A DNA stretch of 36,654 bases from Acidobacteriaceae bacterium (GTDB lineage: Bacteria > Acidobacteriota > Terriglobia > Terriglobales > Acidobacteriaceae): positions 1 through 36,654 of the forward strand of contig PLSM01000127.1 in NCBI GenBank assembly GCA_003165075.1, in the 5' to 3' direction. The notes below the pieces were generated by a model, which was given only the letters and a program-made list of their open reading frames with translations, had not been told where the DNA came from and did not search any database. Positions 16,220-23,861 of the stretch are shown here, in pieces (positions within the stretch are counted from its first letter, which is position 1; every line of letters begins with the position of its first letter). The position numbers and the translations under genes were made by a program.

Positions 16220-17134
16220 ATGACCAATTCCCAGCACAAACGGCAGCCAATCAAAGCTGACGGCGCGGCTCCGGCCGTGAGTGTAATCCTGCTCACATAT
16301 AATCGCGCTGATTTATTAGATGCAGCGATTGAGTCGATCCTCAGCCAGACGATGGCGGACTTCGAACTGATCATTGCCGACAACGCATCTGCTGACCGTA
16401 CTTCCCAGGTTTGCCAGAAGTGGGCTGCAATTGACAGCCGCATTCACTATTACAGGCGGCCAACCAACGTGGGCAGGACGCAGAACATGAACCTCGGCAT
16501 CCTGGCCTCGGTTGGGGAATACGTAGCGATCCTGCACGACGATGATGTATACGATCTCGACTTATTGACGGAGTGGAAGGGATTGCTCGACAAGTACCCG
16601 GATGCGGCGTTCGTCTTCAACGCCTACCGGGCGCTCGATGCTCAAGGCGAGACCCGCACCGTGCATCGTGCTCCCCTCCCCCTATGTTCGCCCGGATCGG
16701 CGTTCCTCGAAGGAATCCTCTTCAAGCGCTGGCGCTTCGATTCTCCTGTTCGCGGCACGGTCATGATGAGGCGCCGAGCGATCGACCAAGTGGGAAGATT
16801 CAACGAGAGATTTGAGTCCTGGTCCGACGTGGATATGTGGATGCGATTGGCTGAAGACTTCGACGTCTGCTATACAGACAAACCGCTCATTACGGTGCGG
16901 GACGCCGAAGTGGCGCCGCACCAGTTCGCCGACAGCATTGGCCACGTTCAACCGCTGTTGGAACGAATGTTCTGGGATGCCCGCATGCGTCATTACCATG
17001 CTCGTCCAATCCGACGGTTCAACGAGGCCATTCGTCACTGGAGCTTTGTCGCTGCTGCACGTGCTTGGCACTTCGCGTGCGCAGTAAACCGCAAGCTGCG
17101 CTCAATGCGCCGCTCTGAATCCATATGTCTATAA
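16220..17134 (+). CDS. Family 2 glycosyltransferase
   Basis: This 304-aa GT-A enzyme has VSVILLTYNRADLLDAAIES, LIIADNASADRT and a DxD motif in AILHDDDVYDLDLL. RFESWSDVDMWMRLAEDF is the usual acceptor-side motif. The start is uncertain. ATG 16220 is just before the GT2 core, ATG 16208 and TTG 16127 are in frame upstream, and none has a good ribosome binding site because a wzx remnant occupies this space. Expression may therefore depend on a fused or borrowed start. It overlaps the next gene by 10 bp. Confidence 0.82.
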   Translation: MTNSQHKRQPIKADGAAPAVSVILLTYNRADLLDAAIESILSQTMADFELIIADNASADRTSQVCQKWAAIDSRIHYYRRPTNVGRTQNMNLGILASVGEYVAILHDDDVYDLDLLTEWKGLLDKYPDAAFVFNAYRALDAQGETRTVHRAPLPLCSPGSAFLEGILFKRWRFDSPVRGTVMMRRRAIDQVGRFNERFESWSDVDMWMRLAEDFDVCYTDKPLITVRDAEVAPHQFADSIGHVQPLLERMFWDARMRHYHARPIRRFNEAIRHWSFVAAARAWHFACAVNRKLRSMRRSESICL

Positions 17135-18483
17135 CGCTGATTTTCGGCCTTCTGCTTCAGTTAGCGGCTCTGGCTATTGTTCTACGCCAGGTCCGTTCTC
17201 GTCTATTAATGTTCAATGGCGCAATTCTAATCGTGATGCTGTGCATCTTTCATGGTCTCCCGGAAATCGCAAACTTGCTTTACCCGGGCATAAATCACAA
17301 TCTGGTGCTTGTCGATCAAGAGGCTGTTGATCGCTGGGTTCTCATCGTCGGCTTTGCCATACTCCTCTTCTCGGTCTTTTACTCCCGGACCCTGAAGCGC
17401 AACCGGAAGTCTCGGTTTGAGAGCCGCGCTCAAACCCCACCCAAGGTAAGTCTGCCAGCGCTCTTCTCAATGGCAATTCCAGCCTTCATAATCGTAGTTA
17501 TAAGTGGATTAGGAAATTATAGTACTTATGGGTACTGGATCACAGGGCTCTCCCAAGAACTATTCCCTTTGTTGATGGTCATGTTTTTCAATATTTCGAT
17601 CATGCATTTGCCTCGACGGTGGACACTGTTTCTCGTCGTAGCCGAGGTACTCTTGTTCACAATCGTCGGTAGTAGGATCTACGTGTTAGCAGTCTTCGTC
17701 ATGACCGCAGGAGCTCTTACCCGGTATGGTCGACCGCTCAAGTTCAGGAGCCTCTGCATTGGGTTTATGCTCTTCGCTACTCTAAGTGTATTGATCTCCT
17801 CGTCCCGGTTCTACTATGGCCGGGAAACGTACCGCGCCCCCATTGGCGTGCGCATTTCAAATATCGCTCGGTCCGCTTCTACGGCGATGGGCGATTCCGA
17901 GTTCGATATCAAAGGTGATTTCATCTACCGTTTTGACGGCAATATTTTCCCCACAATCGTGAATGAAAAATTCCGTGAAGGTTATTCAGGTGTCGGTCTG
18001 AGCTCGTTCGCGAACAATTTCTTCCTCTATATTCCGAGTTACTTCTACAGAAGTAAGTTAGACACCGCACTTGAATATCGAGATGAAAGGGCGTACACGC
18101 AAACTCACTTTGGAATGTGGTTCAATAATGACCTAGCGACCACACTGTTCACAGTTCTTTTTGGGTACTACGGCGTCGCTGGTCTGATGTTATGCGCCGC
18201 TGGACTCGGGGTCGTCTTCGCCTACCTCGACCGATGGATGAATTCCACTAATACCATTCTGTCATATGTTACAGGATTGGGATTAACTTACTGCTGCATC
18301 ATTACGGACCAGGGAGTATCCGTGTACTTCTCTACCTTCCGAACTGTTTTTGTTCTGTTCATAGTGCTGAGTGTAGTTTCCCGTTTTCGCCTGCGTGCAG
18401 GAAAATTCCAGAAGTTCCACAGCAGCAGAGTCCTGGCTAATGCGTATAGCCGGAGGTCTATCGGTGATGGAATTACAGGCTAA
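17125..18483 (+). CDS. Wzy-like O-antigen/capsule polymerase
   Basis: This 452-aa integral membrane protein has about 10-12 hydrophobic segments and a long central loop (about residues 230-330) holding YRFDGNIFPTIVNEKF and YIPSYFYRSKLD, the pattern seen in oligosaccharide repeat unit polymerases. Sequence conservation in Wzy is always weak, so the call rests on topology, length and its place among Wzx, GT and Wzc genes. It would join repeat units on the periplasmic face. The start overlaps the GT2 stop by 10 bp, and its own end overlaps the next methyltransferase by 17 bp. Confidence 0.72.
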   Translation: MSITLIFGLLLQLAALAIVLRQVRSRLLMFNGAILIVMLCIFHGLPEIANLLYPGINHNLVLVDQEAVDRWVLIVGFAILLFSVFYSRTLKRNRKSRFESRAQTPPKVSLPALFSMAIPAFIIVVISGLGNYSTYGYWITGLSQELFPLLMVMFFNISIMHLPRRWTLFLVVAEVLLFTIVGSRIYVLAVFVMTAGALTRYGRPLKFRSLCIGFMLFATLSVLISSSRFYYGRETYRAPIGVRISNIARSASTAMGDSEFDIKGDFIYRFDGNIFPTIVNEKFREGYSGVGLSSFANNFFLYIPSYFYRSKLDTALEYRDERAYTQTHFGMWFNNDLATTLFTVLFGYYGVAGLMLCAAGLGVVFAYLDRWMNSTNTILSYVTGLGLTYCCIITDQGVSVYFSTFRTVFVLFIVLSVVSRFRLRAGKFQKFHSSRVLANAYSRRSIGDGITG

Positions 18484-19153
18484 AGATCTCCGTTATAAGA
18501 ACGACGGTAATCCGTTGTTGTTGGATCTGCTGCCTTCGCCGCCAGGAATTGTGCTGGACTGCGGCTGCGGCGCCGGTGACAACGCACGTATACTCTGCGA
18601 ACGGGGATGGCGCGTCCATGGCGTTACGTGGGACACACTGGAGCGCGATTTTGCGTCTCGTTATTACGAAGTGTTCTTGGCCGACCTGAATAATGGCTTG
18701 CCGGAAGACGTTAAGTAAGAACAGTATGATGTAGTGGTTATGTCACATGTTCTTGAATACTTAGTTAATCCTGGTGGTTTGTTGTCGGATGCGGGCAAGG
18801 TCTTGCGACCGGGAGGTGTGATCATGGTTGCTCTACCCAATGTTGTGGCATACACGAACAGGCTTCGAATCTGCTTAGGCAGATTCGACTATCAACCCTC
18901 TGGAATAATGGATGAAACGCATTTGCATTTCTATACCTTCGAATCGGGAGCGAGATTTCTGAGAAACAATGGCTACGAAATTGTACAAGCGAAGGCGGCG
19001 GGAGCATTCCCACTTTGGAGAATTCGCGCATTTCTGCCAGCGCGCGTGGTGAATTCATTGAACGATATAAGTTGTCGGTTGTTTCCTGGGGTTTTTGGTT
19101 TTCAGTCAGTTTACATTGCGCGGCCGACTGCCTCCCTAGTCGGGCATGACTGA
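18467..19153 (+). pseudogene. SAM-dependent methyltransferase interrupted by an in-frame TAA
   Basis: ATG 18467 has GGAGG 10 bp upstream. The first part holds motif I (IVLDCGCGAGDNARILCERG), then a TAA at 18716-18718 (codon 84). The same frame continues as EQYDVVVMSHVLEYLVNPGG, VLRPGGVIMVALPN and on to a TGA at 19151. Both halves are one Methyltransf_11 domain of 228 residues with no frameshift. A single base change explains the stop. TAA is rarely recoded, so this is probably a recent pseudogene or a sequencing error. Its 3' end is duplicated at 20126-20266. Confidence 0.8.
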
Positions 19154-19170
19154 CTTCATTGAGGCGAGGA
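19012..19170 (+). repeat. Direct repeat, copy A (3' end of interrupted methyltransferase plus start signals)
   Basis: This segment aligns without gaps to 20125-20283, exactly 1113 bp downstream, at roughly 79% identity by eye. It encodes the C-terminus WRIRAFLPARVVNSLNDISC onward and ends in GCGAGGA, a ribosome binding site. A GTG follows at 19176 and opens only a 24-codon frame here. Confidence 0.85.
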
Positions 19171-19240
19171 GCATTGTGATGGAGTGTTGCGGCGGAATGT
19201 TCAGGAAGTTAGCGCGGTGTTGCGAGGAGTATGAGTTCAT

Positions 19241-20107
19241 ATGGAATCACTAGCCAAATGTGCAAAGACCTGGGACCAGGTCGAGATCGACAGCGCCTTT
19301 TGTTTAGTTAAGCAAGAGATAGAGCGCAATGGGGGCGCGCAGGATCTCGGGTATTTCGGCCATGAAGCCAGATACAGAAGAACGATAGGTAAAATTCTGG
19401 AATTGGTGTCGCCGGGTGCCACCATTCTGGACGTTGGTAGTCACTTTCTCCACCAGGCAGCAGTTTTAAGTTATCTTGGTTATCGTGTACTCGGTATGGA
19501 CGTTCCTGAATTTGCCGATCTTCAGCAGATTAAGAATCGCGCGTTGAAATTCAATATTCATAATTGCGTCGTCGACCGGTTTGACCGCGGGGATTTTCTC
19601 GCTGGGTATGAAGATCAAATCGATCTTGTAGTGTTTACGGAAATCCAGGAACATATCACCTTCAATCCAATTCAGTTTTGGCACCGCATCTGGCAATTGC
19701 TGAAAATCGGAGGGAAGATCTATCTAACCACACCAAACAGCCTGACGGTGTGGAAGATAGCGAGTGCATGCAAGAAGATGCTATTGCTCAAAGGGATTGG
19801 GATCGGTATCGAGGATATTCTCAGGGCAGTGACCTATGGGCACCATTGGAAGGAGTACTCGGCTTATGAATTACGACTTCTGTTTGAGATGCTGTCTCCC
19901 GATTGGTCCATAGAGATAACACCTTATGATCTCACGCCGCTGGGGAGCGGCAGTAAATGGGAGGATTTGAAAGGTCTAAAGCCGCGTGTGCGAGAAATCG
20001 TTCGCCGAACATCATCGCTTATGCCGCGATTCAAAGAGCAACTAGAGGCGGTCATCACACTGAGACAGCGGTCAGTTTGGCAGACCAAGTCGCCGGACTA
20101 TTTCTAA
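19241..20107 (+). CDS. SAM-dependent methyltransferase (divergent motif I)
   Basis: This 288-aa protein has a methyltransferase fold pattern: ATILDVGSHFLHQAAVLSYL in place of the usual GxGxG loop, VLGMDVPEF, DLVVFTEIQEHI and LLKIGGKIYLTTPNSLTVWK. The Gly-rich loop is reduced to GSHF, so SAM binding may be atypical. GAGGAG lies about 11 bp before ATG 19241. It is flanked on both sides by copies of the same 160-bp segment (see repeats), as though it had been inserted or duplicated as a cassette. Substrate unknown. Confidence 0.72.
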   Translation: MESLAKCAKTWDQVEIDSAFCLVKQEIERNGGAQDLGYFGHEARYRRTIGKILELVSPGATILDVGSHFLHQAAVLSYLGYRVLGMDVPEFADLQQIKNRALKFNIHNCVVDRFDRGDFLAGYEDQIDLVVFTEIQEHITFNPIQFWHRIWQLLKIGGKIYLTTPNSLTVWKIASACKKMLLLKGIGIGIEDILRAVTYGHHWKEYSAYELRLLFEMLSPDWSIEITPYDLTPLGSGSKWEDLKGLKPRVREIVRRTSSLMPRFKEQLEAVITLRQRSVWQTKSPDYF

Positions 20108-20124
20108 AAACGTGTTTCAAATTG

Positions 20125-20283
20125 CGTTTGGAGGATTCGCGCATTTATGCCAGCACGTATAGTGAAATCCTCGAACGCGACAAGTTGCCGGTTGTTTCCC
20201 GGTGTTTTTGGTTTTCTATCAATCTACATTGCGCGGCTGGCCGCCTCCAAGGTTGGGCATGACTGATTCCCTCGAAGCGAGGA
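20125..20283 (+). repeat. Direct repeat, copy B
   Basis: This is the partner of copy A, 1113 bp away, with no indels. It ends in the identical GCGAGGA at 20277-20283, and the GTG five bases later (20289) is also at the matching position. Here that GTG opens the GT4 gene. Confidence 0.85.
20126..20266 (+). pseudogene. C-terminal remnant of a methyltransferase paralogue
   Basis: The frame reads VWRIRAFMPARIVKSSNATS, CRLFPGVFGFLSIYIARLA and ends in SKVGHD and TGA. This matches the last 46 residues of the gene at 18467-19153 residue for residue at most positions. No start codon context or catalytic domain precedes it; it begins about 20 bp after the stop of the 19241 gene. It is the surviving tail of a related gene. 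Confidence 0.8.
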
Positions 20284-20288
20284 CTGAC

Positions 20289-21479
20289 GTGACAGGTGTT
20301 TCTCCCCAGGAGCCAGTGCTGCGAATCGCTATTTCTGCCCTTGGCCGCTTTCATATGTTCGACCTGGCACGCCAAATGCTGCGGTTGGGGCAGGAGGTCG
20401 ACATCTTCACTGGGAATCCGAGGTGCCGCGTGGATCGGGATCTGAGGTCCCATACCCGCACGCATCCATTTCTTCACGTTTTGGCCGCCTTGCGCTACCG
20501 CATTCCACCCGCGCCGAAGACGACGTGGTGGCTGGACCGGAATCTCCAGCATTTTGGCTGCTGGCTTGCCCGTTCTGTGGATACGGAGACCACGGATATT
20601 CTGGATGGCCTCGATGGCCCGGGGCCTGCAGCTGGCAGGCTGATGAAAAGCCATGGTAAAGCCTGGGTCTGCAACCGCGGCTCTGCACACATCCTGACGC
20701 AGAAGGCCCTTCTTGAGGAGGAACACCAGCGTTGGGGGGCGCCAATACCCTACTTCAGTCTCGATGGGCTGGAGCGGTGTCTCGCCGAATATGCTGAAGC
20801 CGACGCCATCGTCGTTCCTTCGAATTTCGCCAAGCGCTCCTTTGTTGAACAGGGAGTCCGTAGCGAAAGAGTTTATGTATGCCCCTACGGCGTTGAGCTT
20901 TCCATGTTTCATCCAATGCCAAAGGCGGACTCAAAATTTCGCGTGCTTTTCGTGGGAAACGCGTCAATACGAAAAGGAATTGGCTACCTGTTTGAAGCGC
21001 TACGGCCATTGATCGAAAAACAACTTTGCGAATTGTGGCTGATCGGAGGGGTAGACAACTCCGCGAAAGCTCTGCTGGCAAAGAATCAGGACCTCTTCGT
21101 TTACAAGGGCATTCAGCCGCGAGCGGCGCTCGCTTCCATGTACAGCCAAGGCTCAGTACTGGTGCTGCCTTCCATTGAAGAGGGCCTAGCGCTCGTGCAA
21201 GCGCAGGCGATGGCATGCGGGCTGCCTGTGATCGCCACAACCAATACCGGTGCTGAAAACCTGTTCAGCGATAGCGTTGAAGGCTTCATCGTTCCCATCA
21301 GGAATCCCGTGGCCATTCGTGACAAGGTCGAGTGGATGATCGGACACCCGATAGAGCGTACTGACATGGGTGCGGCAGCTTTGCAGCGAGTGAAGAGCTT
21401 TGGCGGGTGGAACCGCTACGGCGAGCAGTATCTTGCCATGTACCGCGAAATCTTGGCTCGCAAACGCAGGGCGGCATGA
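20289..21479 (+). CDS. Family 4 glycosyltransferase (GT-B)
   Basis: The 396-aa GT-B protein has an N-terminal LRIAISALGRFHMFDLARQM and a C-terminal Glycos_transf_1 domain with VLFVGNASIRKGIGYLFEAL and LPSIEEGLALVQAQAMACGL. The second Glu of the common EX7E motif is Gln (about Q306). GTG 20289 is chosen because GAGGA lies 5 bp upstream and the same signal pair is conserved in repeat copy A; ATG 20259 is in frame and would add 10 residues. The stop overlaps the next start (ATGA). Confidence 0.83.
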   Translation: MTGVSPQEPVLRIAISALGRFHMFDLARQMLRLGQEVDIFTGNPRCRVDRDLRSHTRTHPFLHVLAALRYRIPPAPKTTWWLDRNLQHFGCWLARSVDTETTDILDGLDGPGPAAGRLMKSHGKAWVCNRGSAHILTQKALLEEEHQRWGAPIPYFSLDGLERCLAEYAEADAIVVPSNFAKRSFVEQGVRSERVYVCPYGVELSMFHPMPKADSKFRVLFVGNASIRKGIGYLFEALRPLIEKQLCELWLIGGVDNSAKALLAKNQDLFVYKGIQPRAALASMYSQGSVLVLPSIEEGLALVQAQAMACGLPVIATTNTGAENLFSDSVEGFIVPIRNPVAIRDKVEWMIGHPIERTDMGAAALQRVKSFGGWNRYGEQYLAMYREILARKRRAA

Positions 21480-22582
21480 ACGCGACATCGATGCAGAGTA
21501 TTGACGCCCGGATTCACCTCGATTTGCAAGGATCAACGGCAAACATGCCAATCTTGCGAGAGTTACGATTGCTTCTGGTCGTCAACCCCGGCATTGTGCA
21601 TGTAGGAGCGCATCTTGCCCATGCCGCTACGGCAATGGGGATACCTGTTCAGCTTTTGGATGTGACGGGTGCGTCATCATCAAACCTCTGGGTAAACCGA
21701 TTCCACTTCCACTTCAATGGAAAACGACCAGTGCATTTGCGGCGATTCAGCGAACTCGTGCTGCACACATGCCGAAGCTTCCAGCCGACGGTGCTTCTGG
21801 CAACCGGCATTGCTCCTGTTGAATCCGTTACGCTTCAGGCAATCCGCAGACTTGGGATCCGTACCTGCAACTATCTTACCGACGATCCTTTTAACCGAGT
21901 TCATTACGCGCCGTGGTTTCTGTGTGCACTGCCGGAGTATGACCATATATTTTCCCCGCGCCGCGCGAATATGGCCGATCTTCACGCGGCGGGCTGCTGC
22001 GACGTGAATTACACGCCCTTCGCCTACGCTCCCGATATACACTTTCCGGAACCGCCGTCAGGGTCGGCCGAAAGGGCCAGGTTTTCGGCGGATGTGTTCT
22101 TTGCTGGCGGTGCCGATAGGGACCGGATTGCATACATATCCGCAATGATCAGCGAAGGATTCACGGTGGCGCTCTATGGAGGGCGCTGGGAGCGTTATCG
22201 GGGGACCCGGACGGCGGCACTGGGACTGGCTGACCCTCAGACTGTGCGTAACGCCGCGGCGGGGGCGCGTGTTTCTCTGTGCCTTGTACGCCGGGCCAAT
22301 CGCGATGGTCATTCGATGCGGTCGTTTGAGCTTCCGGCCATGGGCGCCTGCATGGTGGTCGAAGATACGCCTGAGCATCGCGAGATCTTCGGATCTCCGA
22401 ACGAGGCTGTCGTGTACTTTCAAAGCATCGAAGGGCTGCTGAGGACTGTAAAGCAATTGATTGGCGACGAGGCGGAACGGAAGCGGCTGGCTGCGGCTGC
22501 TCATGCCAGGATATGCAATGGCCGCAATACATACAAAGACCGCTTGGGCGATATGCTCGCGTACGTTGCCAATACTCCTTAA
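21476..22582 (+). CDS. CgeB-like glycosyltransferase (GT-B)
   Basis: This 368-aa protein has a DUF3880-like N-terminal half (LLLVVNPGIVHVGAHLAHAA, TCNYLTDDPFN, YDHIFSPRRANMADLHAAG). The C-terminal half resembles Glyco_trans_1_2: DVFFAGGADRDRIAYI, FTVALYGGRWERY and SMRSFELPAMGACMVVEDTP. This arrangement is typical of CgeB-type glycosyltransferases. The start ATG at 21476 overlaps the previous stop, and the longer open frame to 21407 lies inside the GT4 gene. The sugar transferred is unknown. Confidence 0.78.
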   Translation: MNATSMQSIDARIHLDLQGSTANMPILRELRLLLVVNPGIVHVGAHLAHAATAMGIPVQLLDVTGASSSNLWVNRFHFHFNGKRPVHLRRFSELVLHTCRSFQPTVLLATGIAPVESVTLQAIRRLGIRTCNYLTDDPFNRVHYAPWFLCALPEYDHIFSPRRANMADLHAAGCCDVNYTPFAYAPDIHFPEPPSGSAERARFSADVFFAGGADRDRIAYISAMISEGFTVALYGGRWERYRGTRTAALGLADPQTVRNAAAGARVSLCLVRRANRDGHSMRSFELPAMGACMVVEDTPEHREIFGSPNEAVVYFQSIEGLLRTVKQLIGDEAERKRLAAAAHARICNGRNTYKDRLGDMLAYVANTP

Positions 22583-22755
22583 AACTCTGCATGCCCATTC
22601 TTGAGGGATATCGCCACTCGTTCTTGAAGATCCTTAGTCCCAAACCAAACCCGAGCCGCTTTCTTGGCTGCATGAACTCGGGAGTAAGCCGGGCACTCGC
22701 GTCGGGCCATATGATGCTTTGCGGGTCCACGGCTCTACAACTTCGCAACAGCGAT

Positions 22756-23748
22756 ATGCAGATAGTCCACTTTGAACGAGAGCCAATACCGGAGAACCAT
22801 AGCATCGAACGAGTATTCGAGGTGGTTCGAGGGGCGCTACCGGGAGATTGGGAACGTAAAGTCGTGCATTGCCCTACTCCGCACCACTCGGTTTTCTGGC
22901 TAATAAAGGGTATCCTCCATGCCTGGGCCGAAAAGGGAGAAGTGAACCATATCGTCGGTGATGTGCATTACGTTGCGCTTGCGCTACCGAAGTCGAAGTG
23001 CATCCTCACTGTTCATGACCTCAACCATTTATATGATCTGAAAGGGCTAAGGAGGATACTGTATCGTTTGCTGTACTTCAGTATCCCGCTCAGGCGCTGC
23101 GCGGTGATTACGGCGATTTCAGAAGTGACACGAGACCTGATTGTGAAAGAGTTTCCTTTTACTTCCAACAGAATCATCGTAATTGCGGATCCTCTTCCGC
23201 GGGGCTATGAGTATCGCCCGAAGTCCTTCAACTCAGATTATCCGTGGATTCTTCAGGTCGGAACCGCTCCGCACAAGAATGTTGGCCGGCTGGTTCAAGC
23301 ACTTAGTGGATTGCCTTGCAAGCTGCATATGATTGGTCTGTTGAATAACGAGACACGGAGATCTCTCGAATCGAGCCGCATTGACTTCGAGAACTCCGTG
23401 AATATTACGGACGCGGAAATGGTGGACGCGTACGAAAGGGCGGATCTTGTGATCTTTGTCTCGCTCGCCGAGGGATTCGGAATGCCGATTATCGAAGCGC
23501 AGGCAGTGGGCCGTCCGGTGATCGTCAGCAATCTGTCCCCAATGAAAGAGGTTGCCGGTGAAGGCGCACTCGCGGTGGACCCGTTCGACATTGAAGCTAT
23601 AAGAAGCGCGATTCGCACCGTCATCGAAGACGGCCAGCTCCGGCATAGGATGATTGCGGCAGGGCTGGAGAATGTGAAGCGCTTCAACGCGGAAGTTGTG
23701 GCAGGGCAATATGCGCAGCTTTATCGGAGTATTGCGAAATGCAAGTAA
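22756..23748 (+). CDS. Family 4 glycosyltransferase
   Basis: The 330-aa GT-B enzyme starts with MQIVHFEREPIPENHSIERV, which matches the usual start of this group, so ATG 22756 is preferred over the frame opening at 22513 that overlaps the previous gene. ILQVGTAPHKNVGRLVQALS and a complete EX7E motif (EGFGMPIIEAQAVGRPVI) mark the donor-binding domain. There is no clear ribosome binding site, and the 173 bp after the previous gene hold no recognisable sequence. Donor and acceptor are unknown. Confidence 0.83.
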   Translation: MQIVHFEREPIPENHSIERVFEVVRGALPGDWERKVVHCPTPHHSVFWLIKGILHAWAEKGEVNHIVGDVHYVALALPKSKCILTVHDLNHLYDLKGLRRILYRLLYFSIPLRRCAVITAISEVTRDLIVKEFPFTSNRIIVIADPLPRGYEYRPKSFNSDYPWILQVGTAPHKNVGRLVQALSGLPCKLHMIGLLNNETRRSLESSRIDFENSVNITDAEMVDAYERADLVIFVSLAEGFGMPIIEAQAVGRPVIVSNLSPMKEVAGEGALAVDPFDIEAIRSAIRTVIEDGQLRHRMIAAGLENVKRFNAEVVAGQYAQLYRSIAKCK

Positions 23749-23861
23749 ACATCACGGAAGAGGCGAAAAACCTCATCAATGCGGTGCCAGTACCGCGGGC
23801 GCAATGGCTGAAGTGCGAGAGTAGTCGGACGGTATCCTTGATAAACGGGGACGCTCGATGA
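23739..23861 (+). CDS. Small 40-codon ORF bridging two glycosyltransferase genes; unknown
   Basis: ATG 23739 lies inside the end of the upstream GT gene with GGAG 9 bp before it, and the TGA overlaps the next ATG (ATGA). It reads MQVNITEEAKNLINAVPVPR, then AQWLKCESSRTVSLINGDAR. Both overlaps would suit translational coupling across the 109-bp gap. No homologue is recognised, and it could be a chance ORF or a relic. Confidence 0.35.
   Translation: MQVNITEEAKNLINAVPVPRAQWLKCESSRTVSLINGDAR

Noticed and set aside
18716..18718. Programmed readthrough or recoding at the TAA in the methyltransferase
   Set aside because: TAA is the codon least used for recoding, and no structured element is evident downstream; mutation or sequencing error is simpler.
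22161..22805. 214-codon minus-strand ORF over the CgeB-like and GT4 genes
   Set aside because: Shadow of two + strand genes with clear motifs; no ribosome binding site or domain seen.
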